DNA of 21,236 nucleotides from Mnemiopsis leidyi. Lineage: Eukaryota > Ctenophora > Tentaculata > Lobata > Bolinopsidae. Positions 1 to 9,767 of the stretch are shown piece by piece; positions within the stretch are counted from its first letter, which is position 1; each line of letters starts with the position of its first letter. Below the pieces are notes generated by a model, which did not search any database, was not told the DNA's origin, and saw nothing but the letters and a program-made list of their open reading frames with translations. Both the position numbers and the translations under genes were made by a program. The stretch is from NCBI GenBank assembly GCA_000226015.1, contig JH155746.1, positions 614-21,849 of the forward strand, in the 5' to 3' direction.

Positions 1-184
1 TATACTCAAATAATTGAAATGTTTACACGAAGTATTATATAGAGCTGCCATACAATATGTGTAACACATTTTGTAAGGGTCCGTCATATTTCAAAAGTTC
101 AGAATTAATCTAAAAAGATAATCTGAATGTAAGAAGTGCAACTTTAATAAAAAGGAAGGGTAAGTGATAAGCCAAGATAAATAC

Positions 185-289
185 CTGTTTGCTGTATTGA
201 GAAAGTTTGGGGTGAGCCTCCACCAGATGGTATAGTTCGAACGTGTTTGTCAGCCAGAAGAGGGAACCTCCGACAAACTCTTTACTCAA
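185..289 (-). CDS. AFDN: Afadin exon 13 (DIL domain, last exon in window)
   Basis: Thirty-five codons: LSKEFVGGSLFWLTNTFEL, then YHLVEAHPKLSQYSKQ. It matches the DIL segment of afadin (IAGALAFWMANASELLNFI). Acceptor TTTAACAG, donor CAG|GTATTT, phase 0, so coding continues beyond the left edge. Confidence 0.9.
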
Positions 290-3076
290 CTGTTAAATTT
301 AGAATTAGGTACTTAATTATTGAGGATTATATTGCTATTGAATCAGCGATATTGAGACAACTTCATAGAATTCAATCATCAATGAATCAATAGTGTTGAA
401 TTTTAGGAGCAATATTTATGGAGTCGTATCATTGACTAGTAATAGCTATCCTATAAAGCATGTCAATGAACTATCTGGTGACTTACAAGATACCCAAACT
501 TTATTTATCAAACAACTTTATTTATCAAACAAACAAAGGTCTATAACATCAGGATCCAATAAGAATGACAAGATCACATTAGAATCACCTGTATTGCCTG
601 AATGTAGTAGTCGATGACAAGCTCAAATGCTTGTTTGCAATATTCCTCGTCAGAAGCTGCTCCGTGAAGGATTGAGTACATCGCGTATGTGGGACTGAAC
701 ATCGTCTGGGGGCATTCCTGGGGCAAAGTATGTTAGGCCATTCCTGGGGCAAAGTGTTTGATGGCATTCCTGGGGCGAAGTATGTTTGTGCATTACGGGG
801 GGCATTCCTAAGGACATGTCTTTGTTTGTAAGTAAATTACTAGAATATATGTGATGGAATGAGGGCACATGTATGATCACACTTTCAGGTATTGCAACCT
901 GGCCAGGAACAGTTTTTTACTCGATATAACATGATATACATACTTTTCGGCTCCTTATTGTCAGACAGGATCAAGATATGAATATGCAGGGAATCAGGGA
1001 TCATATAGAAATTAAATTGCTTCGCCAATCCCTTTAAACTGTTCTATTTATAGCATCACTGTAACCGTATCGGAAACTTTACTGTTAACGATACCGCAGA
1101 AGTAAAGGATTTCCATTCCAAAACAGTCTGCGGTTGATCACTTCTTCACTAAAACTTAAACTATTACAACACTATAAAATCTAGAACACAAAGCTTATCC
1201 CAGAAGATTTACAAGTCTCATATCACATTTTATTGGTAGCCCTCATTTAAGAGATAGTTGCAGAGCTGAATCTATCTCACTTTATTAAATTGTTACACAT
1301 GATCTATTACAGAACTCTAAAGAGGGCATTTCTCGAAATCTTAGTTATGAATAGGACTATAAGGTATGAAAGCATCATTTTTGTAACAAATTAGACACTG
1401 TTCTGCAATATTTTAATGGGTATAACACCTGTCATTTTCTGGCTCAAATTATTTGTATATAAGTAGTGTTGAAAGTATTAAGTATTTTATTTGTGTTATA
1501 GTAGAGATATTGTTGTGGTTACTGGTTGTGGTCCTGAACTGTGTGAACTCATTGATACGAGATATTCTCGTATCTACGTCACACATGATCGCAGATAGAA
1601 TGTGTGATATCACACTTCCTTCATGCAATGGTTGGAGTTGACTTAATAAATACCCTAAATACCTTAATACCTACTGTCCCGTCTCGCCCTCCCTGTACCT
1701 AGAGAATTTGGGGAGTAAAATTTCGATTTAAAGAAATTAATGTACCTGGCCTGCAGTAGTCTGAGAATTGTGGATTTAATTTAACAGTTCGCTTCGCAGT
1801 TCAAAACGGAGTTATGTAACGAAATATCAGTAAACATCTAAAATAATTCTCTCGGATGGGTTGAGCTAATGACCTCGAGTTAAAGACTCTAGAGTCTAGA
1901 ACATTCCAAAATGACCTTCTTTAGTTATTTTTTGCGGAACGTAAAGCTAAAGGTTCTAACTCAAAACTCAGAAGTATCTTCAGATTGTTAACCTATCTTG
2001 TAGATTCTATAATAGATCTTCGTTATGAATAGGAATATCAGGGATGTTAGCAGAGTTTCTCACTAAACACACGACACTGCACCCTTCACTAGACATATCT
2101 TCCTGGACGACAAATCTGTCTTGTTAAGCTCGTCAGAAAGAGAGAGGAGGGGGGGGGGCTAGAAGACGGAAATTGGGAGGGAGCACTTCACTCCAATGGA
2201 ATGTGGTCAACCCTGCAGTCCGTGTAATTCAATTATGTAGAGTCTGAACCTGTGTCCGCCAAGTTGGGTTATGAAAGTGTTATGCGAACACTGCCTGGTC
2301 TAAATACAGCGGCCTTTATTCTTCCAGGGGATGTCTTGGAAAGAGTCCAAGATTTTGATTAGCTGGTAAGTATGCAGGCGGTATAATCCCTCAATTCCCA
2401 AGAATAACATTAAACACTGCTCAAATAAGCACTGTGGGTCTACCCTCTAGCTCAGATACCTAATTTCAGTAGAGACACATGAAGTTTAATTTTATAAAAT
2501 TCCAGGAAAATTAGCGAACATAGCAATGAGATTACGTGTGGTTGAACACTGAGTCTCTCTCAACTTCCAACATCCGGCCGCTAATGGAATGGAATGCCAT
2601 TACGACTATTACCGTGTACATGTTAAAAAATGTCAAGTATGTTACCTAGAAACAGAAGATGAATGATAACCTTGCTGTATTTAACCGCTATCGTATTACC
2701 TGTGTCACGTGCAGGGTGGTCAGGCTTACTTTACACGCACTACCTTGTAACCAATAACAACAGAGCTTATAATACAGGGCACTGCTTTTTGTGGCTAACA
2801 AGTTTGACAGATCGCAATTTACACTTAAGATAATTGGAAGGAGCTCACATGGATTTATTGTGAGAATTGTAAAGAAATGTGAGTTCGATGTAATAGGTCA
2901 GTTGCCTTAAGGACTCGTAAGCCTGAAGGACGTAACAGAGTATCAATTACTAAAGACATTCTGTATAAAGACTTATTTGAACATACCTTGTAGACGACAG
3001 TCTCAAGAACAGAATCAATGTAATCTGGATCAAACACAAAATAAACAGGCAGAGTTAGTTCTGGTTCTGGTTCTGT

Positions 3077-3120
<44 letters not shown>

Positions 3121-6100
3121 TTGAGTAAGCAAGCGGGCCTGGGTGATGTGCAGATGTCTGAACTTCGGGGAGAGCAGCATCGGTAACCTGACAAAAGTTT
3201 GTTTTAGTTGTCCATCTTACTTTTACCTATGGAAATGCAATAGCATAGGACCAATCAACCACTAAAAAGTAGAGATATCGAGACATTTTTAATATCTTGT
3301 CCAATTAGGTACTTAATATAGGAAAAAGGGGCAAATAAGAGGCGTTGCCGCCAAACAAAGAAAATCACAAACCTGAAGTTCAAGCATCCCAGAAGCAGGT
3401 AATTCTTCCATATCCTCAACAATCATGGCGGCTTCATCAGGTTCGGGGCTGCTTCTTGACCAGCGCTGATTTTCAGGGATTGCAATCTCAGCATCTTTCG
3501 GAGAGTACTCCTGAGGTGGTTCTTGGTTTTTCTTCTTCTTTGTCAGCCAGTTTATCTGAGTATAGACAGGTTCCTCCGTCTGGAGCGGTTCTAGTCCAGA
3601 AGGATCAGGTTCAGGTGTTTGCTCTATACTTTGGGACTCAGGGATAGGTAGTTTGAGAGGAGGTGGAGACATTGTGCCACTCTCTCTCCTGAATGGAGGT
3701 TCGTACCGAGGTTCGGGCTCGTCCCGCCTGTCCCGATGTCGGGGATCACGGCGGGGATCTCTCTCGTCGTCCCGAGGATCATGTCGTCTGTTCCTTGGAT
3801 CGTCTCTTCTGTCCCGAGGACCGTCCCTTCTGTCTCTTGGATCGTCTCTTCTGCCTCTTGGATCGTCTCTTCCGTCCCGAGGAACGTCCCTTCTGTCTCT
3901 TGGATCGTCTCTCCTGTCTCTTGGATCATCTCTTCGGTCCCTTGGATCGTCTCTTCTGTCCCTTGGATCGTCTCTTCTGCCCTATGATCGTCCCTTCTGT
4001 CCCTTGGATCGTCCCTTCGGTCTCTTGGATCTCTTCGACGATCTCTAGGATCGTCCCGTCTATCTCTAGGATCCTCTCCCCTAGGACCATCCCGGGATGA
4101 TGGTTTCATTCTCGGATACTCTCTGTCCCTTTGGTCGGGACCCGATCGTCTATCCCGTGGATCGTCTCTTCTATCGGGATGATCTCTGGGGTCACCACGA
4201 TACCTTGGATCCCTGGGATCAGGTCTTCCACGCCTATCTCCCGACAATTCCCTGCTTCTCGGACCATCCCTAGAATGAGGCCTGTCAAGAGGATCACGGT
4301 CATCTAGCCCTCCGTTCAACTCCCCGCTGTATCTTGGATGTCTGGGTCTGTCCCGGGGATCTCGCATGTCACGCTGGTCCCGCATACCAGGCGATCTTGG
4401 ACCATTTCGTGAATCATATCCTCTGGGATCCCTGTATCTAGGATCTACATCCCGTGAATCACCTCGTCCTCTGGGATCGTACATATCTCTAGGAGGCCTG
4501 TCCCAAAGTGGCCGTTCTCTGGGACCATCCTGGGGACTTTTAGGGCTGCGATCAATCGTATCGTATCCTCCGTTGGGAGGAGTCTCCCTGTTCCTATCTC
4601 GAGGATGAACTGAAGTAAACTGGAAATCACTGGGCGGCTCTGAGCCGTTGATCTGAGGAACACTCTCTTGGTTATCAAGCTGAGGCGGAACTTTGACAGG
4701 GAACTCTGACTCGTGGTTGTTGAGGGACGGAGTCAGACTTGGCCGGGGTTTGTTGAACTCCCGGAACGTCTGGTCTGCTATGTGGTCGTTGTTTGGTTCG
4801 TTGTTGTTCGGTAGAGTATCTGGAGGCGGCGGGCTTCCTCCTATTTCTGTTTCCTGGAAGAATCGATTATGTAATGATTGTACATTGAACTTAGTCCAGC
4901 TTGGTAATTAGATGGCTAGATATCTCTTTCGTTTTGATTCTTAATTCTATATTAAATTTAAAAGTATTCTCTATCTGAACATAAAATGATAAAAAACACA
5001 ATACCTTTTTGATTGTGGAAATCCTCTCAATCCCGCCTTTCACTCCAAACACAGTTTCAACATTCTCCGACGTGTTTGAATCCCTGTCCCTCTGATCCGC
5101 CACCGGTACAAAGTTATCTATAGTTCCCTTGTAGTACTGGTCTGGCTGCGCCCGATTGTTGCGAAGTCCCCTCCTGTCGTCCGGACGCTCATAGTACGGA
5201 ACGACAAACTGGAACTTGTAGCTCCTCCCTATTGTGATGACGTCATCGGGGTGTAGAGGTACGGAGTCAGGGATGCGAGTACCGTTAACGAAGGTGGGTT
5301 CGGAGGAGCAGGGATAGATGATCATACAATAGGGATCCTGCTTGATTATACAGTGTACCTGAGGAGGATGCGTTGTCGAGGGAGAAATGTCTTTTTGTCA
5401 CCTACTCCCGTTATTATCAAAAATTAATTATCATTATGATTATCAAGTGTTTTTATTAATTATTAGAACAAAGAAAGAATTTCACGTAAATAACAGAGCA
5501 TTTGTCACTGCTCAATAAATAAAATGAGCTGGAACAAACTTTACCTGATCGACATCTGGACCGGGGAGAAAGAGATAATTAAACTTGTTCTGTCTTAGTG
5601 ATCCTATCTCTGTGATGTGATTATCCAGATAGAATATTATAGGGGGTTCTCCTGAGCGAGCGTTTATTTCTAGCAAGTAGGGGACGTTTTTCGCGTAGTT
5701 AGGTGGTCGCTGAAATAAACAGTTTAATTTAGTCAATGACGAGGTTGATCCGTATGTAGTTAACACTTAATTTCAGACAGACATGGCCAGTGTCAGGTGA
5801 TATCAAATCTGGTAAACACTTGTACAGCGGCATTAGCGGGGTGTTAAATAAGACAGATCTGATCTATAATGACAGAGACAGGTCAGGAGCAAGTCCATCA
5901 TTATTGCACGCCTTTGCACGAAATGATTTTGAGAAAGTACAGTAAAAATCCATAAAAGACATTTTGCTCATGAACTTTCTAGAAAAAAGCACTAGAAAAA
6001 CAAACCCTTCTTGATAGCGTGCCCTCATTTCTGGACTGCATGAGATCTTGATCAAACTCGTCAGGGATGTCAGGAAAAGCGTTGAGTGGTCTCCTTCTCA

Positions 6101-8563
6101 TCTCAAATGTTATGCTCGTGTCTTGGTCACGCTTTTTCAGGATTGCCATGGGACAGTCACTGTTACTCAGCAGGTGTTCTTCTGCCTGTGGGGTATGGAA
6201 TTATTGGACAGGGTTGAATAAAGAGTATCCCATATTTTTATGTATTCCAAATTGAAAACATTTGATTATGGCTATAACCAAACACCTGAAATTGAACCAG
6301 ACCAGTAAATTCATCACCTTGCCAGTGTCACCCCTGACAGTGATCTGAAACAGAGCAAACTCCTCAGGTCCACAACCCCGGATATCATACTTGTCTAACA
6401 TCTCCTTCAAGACAAACCAGGCGTTGTCGGAGTTGGATACTAGTAGTGTTTTGTAGGGCTGGTTACTGTTGATGCTGTCTGCGTGGACTCGGAGTGGACC
6501 ACCCGTAGGCTCGTTTTGGTCTTTGAAGAATCCTCGCAATTTTTGATCTAGTATTGCTTTTCGGTGTCTTTGAAGCTGTAGCACTGGAAGTAGAAATACC
6601 AGTTAAATTTTGGTCAATTGACAGAGTTTAGCAATTACAAACGAAATTTATGCGACTATAAGATTTGTGAATATATATTTTACCATTGCTGTTAGCTTTC
6701 TTGAAAGTAGCGACATCTCCAAAAACGTCTTGCGATATAGGAATATCGCTGTGAATTTTCATAACGAATCGGCCATCACTGTTGTTCGTGCCCCATTCCA
6801 GCTGTATTTGTAATGGAAAAGTATCTGAACCAAGCTGTCGTTCCGCTATTGAAAATTAAAACATTATTAATTTACCTACAACCTTTATTTTGATCGGAGA
6901 GATAGGAACAGAAAGTAACTTTTAAACTTTTAAGTATGATTGGTAAATTCTTTGTAACAACAGTACACAAACATTAATATCGAGCTATTCACTTACGTTG
7001 ACCCAAATGGACTTCATAAACATTTAGTCTATGAGGATTGAGATCTCTGTGCAAAGAAAACTTCTCTTTCAGAATACATTTAAGTTCATAACAGTCCGTT
7101 AAACTCGAAATCCTCATACATTTACTGCTGTACTTGTTGTCTGGCTCTTGAAGAAACACTTGAACAACTCCGAAGAACTCCATGTACTGAAATGTTAGAT
7201 GTTGATGTTGAAATCTAAACAGAGCCGATCATTAAAGTTCTTAGTTTGGCAAAATGACAAATTAAAACAATTCGCGCAACAACAAAACGCAAAAAAGGAG
7301 AATCTGAAAAAAACAGAAATTTAAAAACAATTTTTTATAGAGTCTTCCAGCCATTGGTTGGAAGACCATCTGCCTCCCGTCACGAGTGATGAGAGAGCGT
7401 CCGGACTCACATTTGAGTACAGCAAATAATCATATTACCATGGTCAAAAGGTCTTAATTTCCCATGGTCAAGGTCAAGTTTTTTTTCCATTGACCATTGG
7501 CATATTCCAAGTTGTCAAGGTCAGTGCTATACCCATTACCCTCCCCCCCCCCCTTAACTAGAAAAAAAATCGCCAAAAAAGTGGGCTTTCAATATAACAA
7601 TGCACAGTCAATGCTTACCTTGTCAGGAAAACTCATATGGAAGATCTCTTTACGCTCACTGTTCCAGTCCTTAATTTTTTTGCTTAGTTTTTCCCACTGC
7701 TGATATTCAGGAGTGTTGGTGTAATCGTTTGGCTCTGATGGTTTACTTCGAGATCCTCGATTATTTAAAGTGTTTTGATCATGCCTATTTTCCTGCTCAT
7801 GATAGTGATGGTCATTCGGCCGATTGTTCACTGGTTCTGGATAATGCTCTCGATTTTCCCTGGGATGATAGCGATTGTCCCTCCAATCTCGCATATCAGA
7901 TGAGTTGCTTGGGTACCTTGGCCGATAGACATCATGAGGACGCTCCCGGTTGTAGTTGTGCCTGCCATTTTCTTCTCTATATAATCCTATGTCAGATTGG
8001 TGTCTCTGAAAAAACGTGGTGGTACAATTATAGTTGTGGTAATAGTATAAAATATTTAAAACTACCAAATATCCCTTGACAAGAGTTTCCTAAGTACTTC
8101 TAGATATATCAAATTACATTTAAATGAAAACAAAAGCCCTTCTCACTCTCTAATTTCGTCCATTAGTACTGGTATATGTATAATTAAACTGATACATTTA
8201 TCATTTAGCAGCTACCATAACAGTTCAGCTATTGAAATTTAGATGGGTCAACACAATTTAAATTGCACTTGGTAAAAAGACTTTTGATATGCATTCTAAT
8301 AACGAGCATATAGATATTGTTAGATTTACCAGATACCAAAAATTTAGGACTTACATATTTGTCATCTGGTCGGGAATGATTTGATGATCTACGATTGTTA
8401 GTCTGTGTTATATGATTATCCTGAAAAATATGAGATGATTTAAGACAAGTTACACAAAATCTTGAGATTAAAGTTAATTAGTTAATCGGAAGATAAAATG
8501 ACAACAATCATGAATGTGTGATGAATATCACCAAACCTGTGGCTCATTACTCCTGAAGGACAT
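185..8563 (-). CDS. AFDN: Afadin (canoe homologue), 13 exons, 3' end missing, one frameshift
   Basis: Adherens-junction scaffold that binds Rap1/Ras through RA domains and couples nectins to actin (family knowledge). Exons on the minus strand, in order: 8563-8537, 8420-8355, 8005-7619, 7186-6997, 6845-6684, 6583-6318, 6185-6006, 5709-5545, 5358-5005, 4853-3373, 3187-2987, 717-589 and 289-185. All introns are GT-AG. All junctions are phase 0 except the two around exon 5, which are phase 1. Domains by residue: RA1 about 161-250, RA2 about 300-400, FHA about 430-560, charged repeat linker about 640-1060, Pro-Glu repeat about 1110-1125, DIL from about 1130. Order and motifs match afadin and not RADIL, which has a single RA. 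The gene runs off the left edge before the end of DIL, so PDZ is not seen. The linker between FHA and DIL is several times longer than in vertebrate afadin, and exon 10 lacks one base (see exon 10). Confidence 0.93.
589..717 (-). CDS. AFDN: Afadin exon 12 (DIL domain)
   Basis: TMFSPTYAMYSILHGAAS then FELVIDYYIQAIQ, matching the DIL helix of afadin (FKLSPTYVLYMACRY ... VVNKMVSMMEGVIQ). Donor CAG|GTGATT, phase 0. Two in-frame acceptors 12 nt apart are possible: CCCCAG|GAATGC (start 717, adds ECPQ) or CCCCCAG|ACG (start 705). The first fits the usual spacing better. This acceptor belongs to a 26-bp tandem repeat. Confidence 0.88.
711..813 (-). repeat. 26-bp tandem repeat carrying the exon 12 splice acceptor
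   Basis: Three copies of GGCATTCCTGGGGCAAAGT (plus-strand reading) at about 711, 737 and 763, and a partial fourth at 801. On the minus strand each full copy reads CTTTGCCCCAG|GAATG, so the 3' splice site is present three times at exactly 26-nt spacing (exon-start bases 717, 743, 769). Confidence 0.85.
718..2986 (-). other. AFDN: Afadin intron 11 (2.3 kb)
   Basis: AT-rich and full of stops in all frames, apart from the 26-bp repeat at its right-hand splice site and a G run near 2147-2157. A minus-strand stretch ending at an apparent donor (HVTQ|GTAATA, 2696) is open for about 65 codons but does not resemble DIL. I see no other structure. Confidence 0.7.
2987..3187 (-). CDS. AFDN: Afadin exon 11 (Pro-Glu repeat and DIL lead-in)
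   Basis: Sixty-seven codons between TTTTGTCAG and AAG|GTATGT, phase 0. A CCAGAA hexanucleotide repeat at about 3058-3120 gives alternating Pro-Glu. The end, ELTLPVYFVFDPDYIDSVL, aligns with the strand before the DIL domain in afadin (ELILPASIEFRE..EDSFL). Confidence 0.85.
3058..3121. repeat. TTCTGG hexanucleotide repeat inside afadin exon 11
   Basis: About ten TTCTGG units, with one TTCTGT variant. On the minus strand they read CCAGAA, coding Pro-Glu. No stop interrupts the coding frame. Confidence 0.9.
3373..4853 (-). CDS. AFDN: Afadin exon 10 (charged repeat linker, contains a 1-base deletion)
   Basis: Starts ETEIGGSPPPPDTLP after TTCTTCCAG and ends GMLELQ at CAG|GTTTGT. The centre (about 3740-4480) is Asp/Pro/Arg low-complexity sequence with a 21-bp unit coding DDPRDRR. 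The frame open from 4853 runs on into ETIQGTE repeats and stops at 3626-3624. The DDPRDRR frame resumes one base over, from 3981 down to 3373, through PPFRRESGTMSPPPL. One T is missing between 3979 and 3980 compared with neighbouring units. The exon is 1481 nt (3n+2); one more base makes it 3n, as the phase-0 flanking introns need. So the shift is a sequencing or assembly error, an allele, or a real break. Confidence 0.85.
3740..4100 (-). repeat. 21-bp minisatellite coding DDPRDRR
   Basis: About 15 units of a 21-bp repeat (GATCCAAGGGACAGAAGAGAC and variants, minus strand). The unit is a multiple of three and stop-free in several frames on both strands, which explains many overlapping spurious ORFs here. 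Less regular Asp-Pro-Arg sequence continues to about 4480. Confidence 0.88.
5005..5358 (-). CDS. AFDN: Afadin exon 9 (FHA domain, end)
   Basis: 118 codons. VHCIIKQ carries the FHA histidine region; TFVNGTRI, then PLHPDDVITIGRSYKFQF, match the FHA NG loop and last strands of afadin. A disordered Arg/Asp-rich tail leads into the repeat exon. Acceptor CCTCCTCAG, donor AAG|GTATTG. Phase 0. Confidence 0.92.
5545..5709 (-). CDS. AFDN: Afadin exon 8 (FHA domain, first part)
   Basis: Fifty-five codons. RPPNYAKNVPYLLEIN and HITEIGSL plus YLFLPGPDVDQ correspond to the afadin stretch PYLVEL ... VTEVG ... IQLFGPGIQPH at the start of its FHA domain. Acceptor TTTATTTCAG, donor CAG|GTAAAG. Phase 0. Confidence 0.93.
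6006..6185 (-). CDS. AFDN: Afadin exon 7 (RA2 domain, end)
   Basis: Sixty codons. EEHLLSNSDCPMAILKKR and SITFEMRRRP match the end of afadin RA2 (L.DDECPLQIF, LVFQLKRRP). Acceptor CCCCACAG, donor AGG|GTTTGT. Phase 0. Confidence 0.92.
6318..6583 (-). CDS. AFDN: Afadin exon 6 (RA2 domain, first part)
   Basis: After CTTCCAG the exon reads LQLQRHRKAILDQKLRGFF, like the basic helix before RA2 in afadin. GGPLRVHADSI, PYKTLLVSNSDNAWFVLKEM and LDKYDI then match the RA2 start (GGTLRIYADSL, PYKTILLS, ALEKYGL). It ends TGK|GTGATG, phase 0. The usual long linker between RA1 and RA2 is much shorter here. Confidence 0.93.
6684..6845 (-). CDS. AFDN: Afadin exon 5 (RA1 domain, end)
   Basis: Completes RA1 with PERQLGSDTFPLQIQLEWG and NSDGRFVMK, matching the conserved afadin string ERRL.D.E.PL..QL.W...D.EGRFVLK. 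Acceptor TTTCAATAG, donor AATG|GTAAAA. Phase 1 on both sides. Confidence 0.92.
6997..7186 (-). CDS. AFDN: Afadin exon 4 (RA1 domain, first part)
   Basis: Begins YMEFFGVVQVFLQ after ATTTCAG and ends in phase 1 at C|GTAAGT. Residues SSKCMRISSLTD, ILKEKF and LNVYEVHL align with the afadin RA1 ubiquitin-like fold (F.GV..F, TKCIRVSS, LAEKF, YSLYEVH), which binds Rap/Ras GTPases. Confidence 0.93.
7187..7618 (-). other. AFDN: Afadin intron 3
   Basis: Contains a short perfect hairpin at 7342-7366 (GTCTTCCA paired with TGGAAGAC), a few copies of CCATGGTCAA at 7439-7480, and a C run at about 7543-7553. No coding signal. Confidence 0.6.
7619..8005 (-). CDS. AFDN: Afadin exon 3 (N-terminal extension and pre-RA1 helix)
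   Basis: 129 codons, acceptor TTTTTTCAG, donor AAG|GTAAGC. The first 90 residues are Arg/Asp/Asn/His/Pro-rich and look disordered. The last 35 (LSKKIKDWNSERKEIFHMS) match the short helix that opens vertebrate afadin just before RA1 (pattern L..II..WN.NR...FEIS). The Arg/Asp-rich style echoes the repeat exon 10. Confidence 0.85.
8355..8420 (-). CDS. AFDN: Afadin exon 2
   Basis: Twenty-two codons between a TTTTTCAG acceptor and a perfect GTAAGT donor, phase 0 at both ends. The peptide is hydrophilic (Asn, Arg, Ser, Asp rich; ends RPDDKY) and has no known domain. It adds to an N-terminal extension before RA1 that vertebrate afadin lacks. Confidence 0.7.
8537..8563 (-). CDS. AFDN: Afadin exon 1 (start codon)
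   Basis: Encodes MSFRSNEPQ and ends at a CAG|GTTTGG donor in phase 0. ATG at 8563-8561 was chosen because it is the first in-frame Met after an upstream in-frame stop near 8690, and its context (GAAATGT) has a purine at -3. The frame stays open upstream of the ATG, and a TTTTAG acceptor lies near 8606, so a further upstream coding exon cannot be excluded. Confidence 0.55.
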
Positions 8564-9194
8564 TTCTCTGATGACATATTTATGGTCCCATACCCTAAAA
8601 CATATTTTTATGTTAACATTAGGCAAAATGTAAAAAATCACAAATGTTTTATTGTTAATATCATACTGGGATCTACATCTGATTGCTAATCAAAATAGTC
8701 ATTGCAAGTTAATTCTTAGCAGAAATCAATTCTTATCAGTGGTGAGGTGTAAAAATGCACAACAAATCCCTGCCTACCCCATGGGGTATTGTAATGAGTA
8801 CGGTGATCACAAGCCACTAGCACGAGAGTCCTTCACCCGTATTCTCCTGCTGCCATTTTCAATAATTTTAATGTACAAAATTAATAAAAACGTTATCCTG
8901 CAACTTGATGGAAACAAGTACAAAGTGTTTTTAAACTTTACATACTGTTGTTTGAACAATGTACTGCGCTGCCATATAAAGCCAACTTGCTAATGGTGTG
9001 TCTGTAATAATGTAAACAAGGAGTTGTGAGCGGGAGTTACAGTATCACGACATAAATATTCGTCAATAAAACTTATTTTTTGAGAAGGAGTAAAATTTAG
9101 GCAGTCTCCATTGACTTTGAGTAAACAAAGTTGTTACTTGATGAAATTTTCAGAATAGACACATAACTAACTTTAAAACATGTTAAGATAAAAA
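8564..9194. other. Upstream region of afadin, no clear gene
   Basis: AT-rich. It should hold the afadin 5' UTR and promoter, but no TATA box or initiator can be assigned. A plus-strand ORF of 113 codons (8652-8993) overlaps it; its composition looks random and I do not call it a gene. Confidence 0.4.
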
Positions 9195-9721
9195 TTAATA
9201 TTTTGTCAAACGTCCTTTCAGGTTAATGGCTTTGGAATGCCCCTTAGGTAGTGATCTGTACAAGTTTCTCACATAGTGCAGCGGAATATTTTCCCAAATA
9301 TCCTTAACAACTGTGATCAAATCGTCTTTACTCTTGATCTCATCAAGATGTCTATGCAAAATGGTGCTTTAGTAACAAACAAAGATTCTTGATGATGTTG
9401 AAGTCTAGACTTTTGGGTGGCCATTGTATGGTAGGCAGGTTGTTTGAGGTCCTGTACTTGTTCATGAGGTAGCAGGCGTGCTGTTCTATGAATATCGTTT
9501 GCAATACCTCTGGAGAGTTCTATGACTTCCGGTTAAACTTGCAAAGAATCTCTGCTTGAGTCTCCAATCTGTTGGTGCTAATTAACACCCTTAGTAAGCT
9601 TATTTTGGGTCAAATAATTCATTAGTATTGTTAACACAGTTGTCCTCAGGATATTTAGAGCTCTTCCAATCTCACTGATACTGTATCTTGTATACAATCG
9701 AATGATGGTGTCAAAGTGGCC
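9195..9721 (-). pseudogene. Degenerate Tc1/mariner transposase, internally deleted
   Basis: Three fragments in order on the minus strand. A helix-turn-helix piece (9721-9597) reads GHFDTIIRLYTRYSISEIG then ALNILRTTVLTIL, typical of Tc1 N-termini, and ends at TAG. A DDE piece (about 9508-9370) has QTIFIEQHACYLMNKY and QWPPKSLDFNIIKNL, a decayed form of the WP..SPDLNPIENLW motif. A C-terminal piece ends at TAA 9197-9195 (DIWENIPLHYVRNLYRSLP, then KAINLKG). Stops and frame changes separate the pieces, and most of the region between the HTH and the third catalytic residue is missing. It is a fossil and not active. Confidence 0.8.
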
Positions 9722-9745
9722 ATTAGTTGACTGACATTGTCAGAT

Positions 9746-9767
9746 CTGCTGCCGCACAGCGGCAGCC
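9746..9767 (-). repeat. GC hairpin repeat, copy 1
   Basis: CTGCTGCCG, a short loop, then CGGCAGCC on the plus strand. It is the reverse complement of three hairpins at 11.1-11.8 kb. Confidence 0.65.

Noticed and set aside
2696-2890. Possible extra afadin exon in intron 11 ending at HVTQ|GTAATA
   Set aside because: The frame is open but has no good acceptor. Exon 11 already joins exon 12 with the expected DIL sequence.
3624-3980. ETIQGTE repeat reading as a real alternative protein
   Set aside because: It is the shifted frame after a one-base deletion. The DDPRDRR frame continues on the other register and joins the next exon in phase.
3653-4100. Long plus-strand ORFs (131, 135 and 83 codons) rich in Ser/Leu/Arg or Val/Pro/Ser
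   Set aside because: They are antisense readings of the 21-bp DDPRDRR repeat, which is open in most frames.
8652-8993. Plus-strand ORF of 113 codons upstream of afadin
   Set aside because: No domain, no splice or start support, and composition like its AT-rich surroundings.
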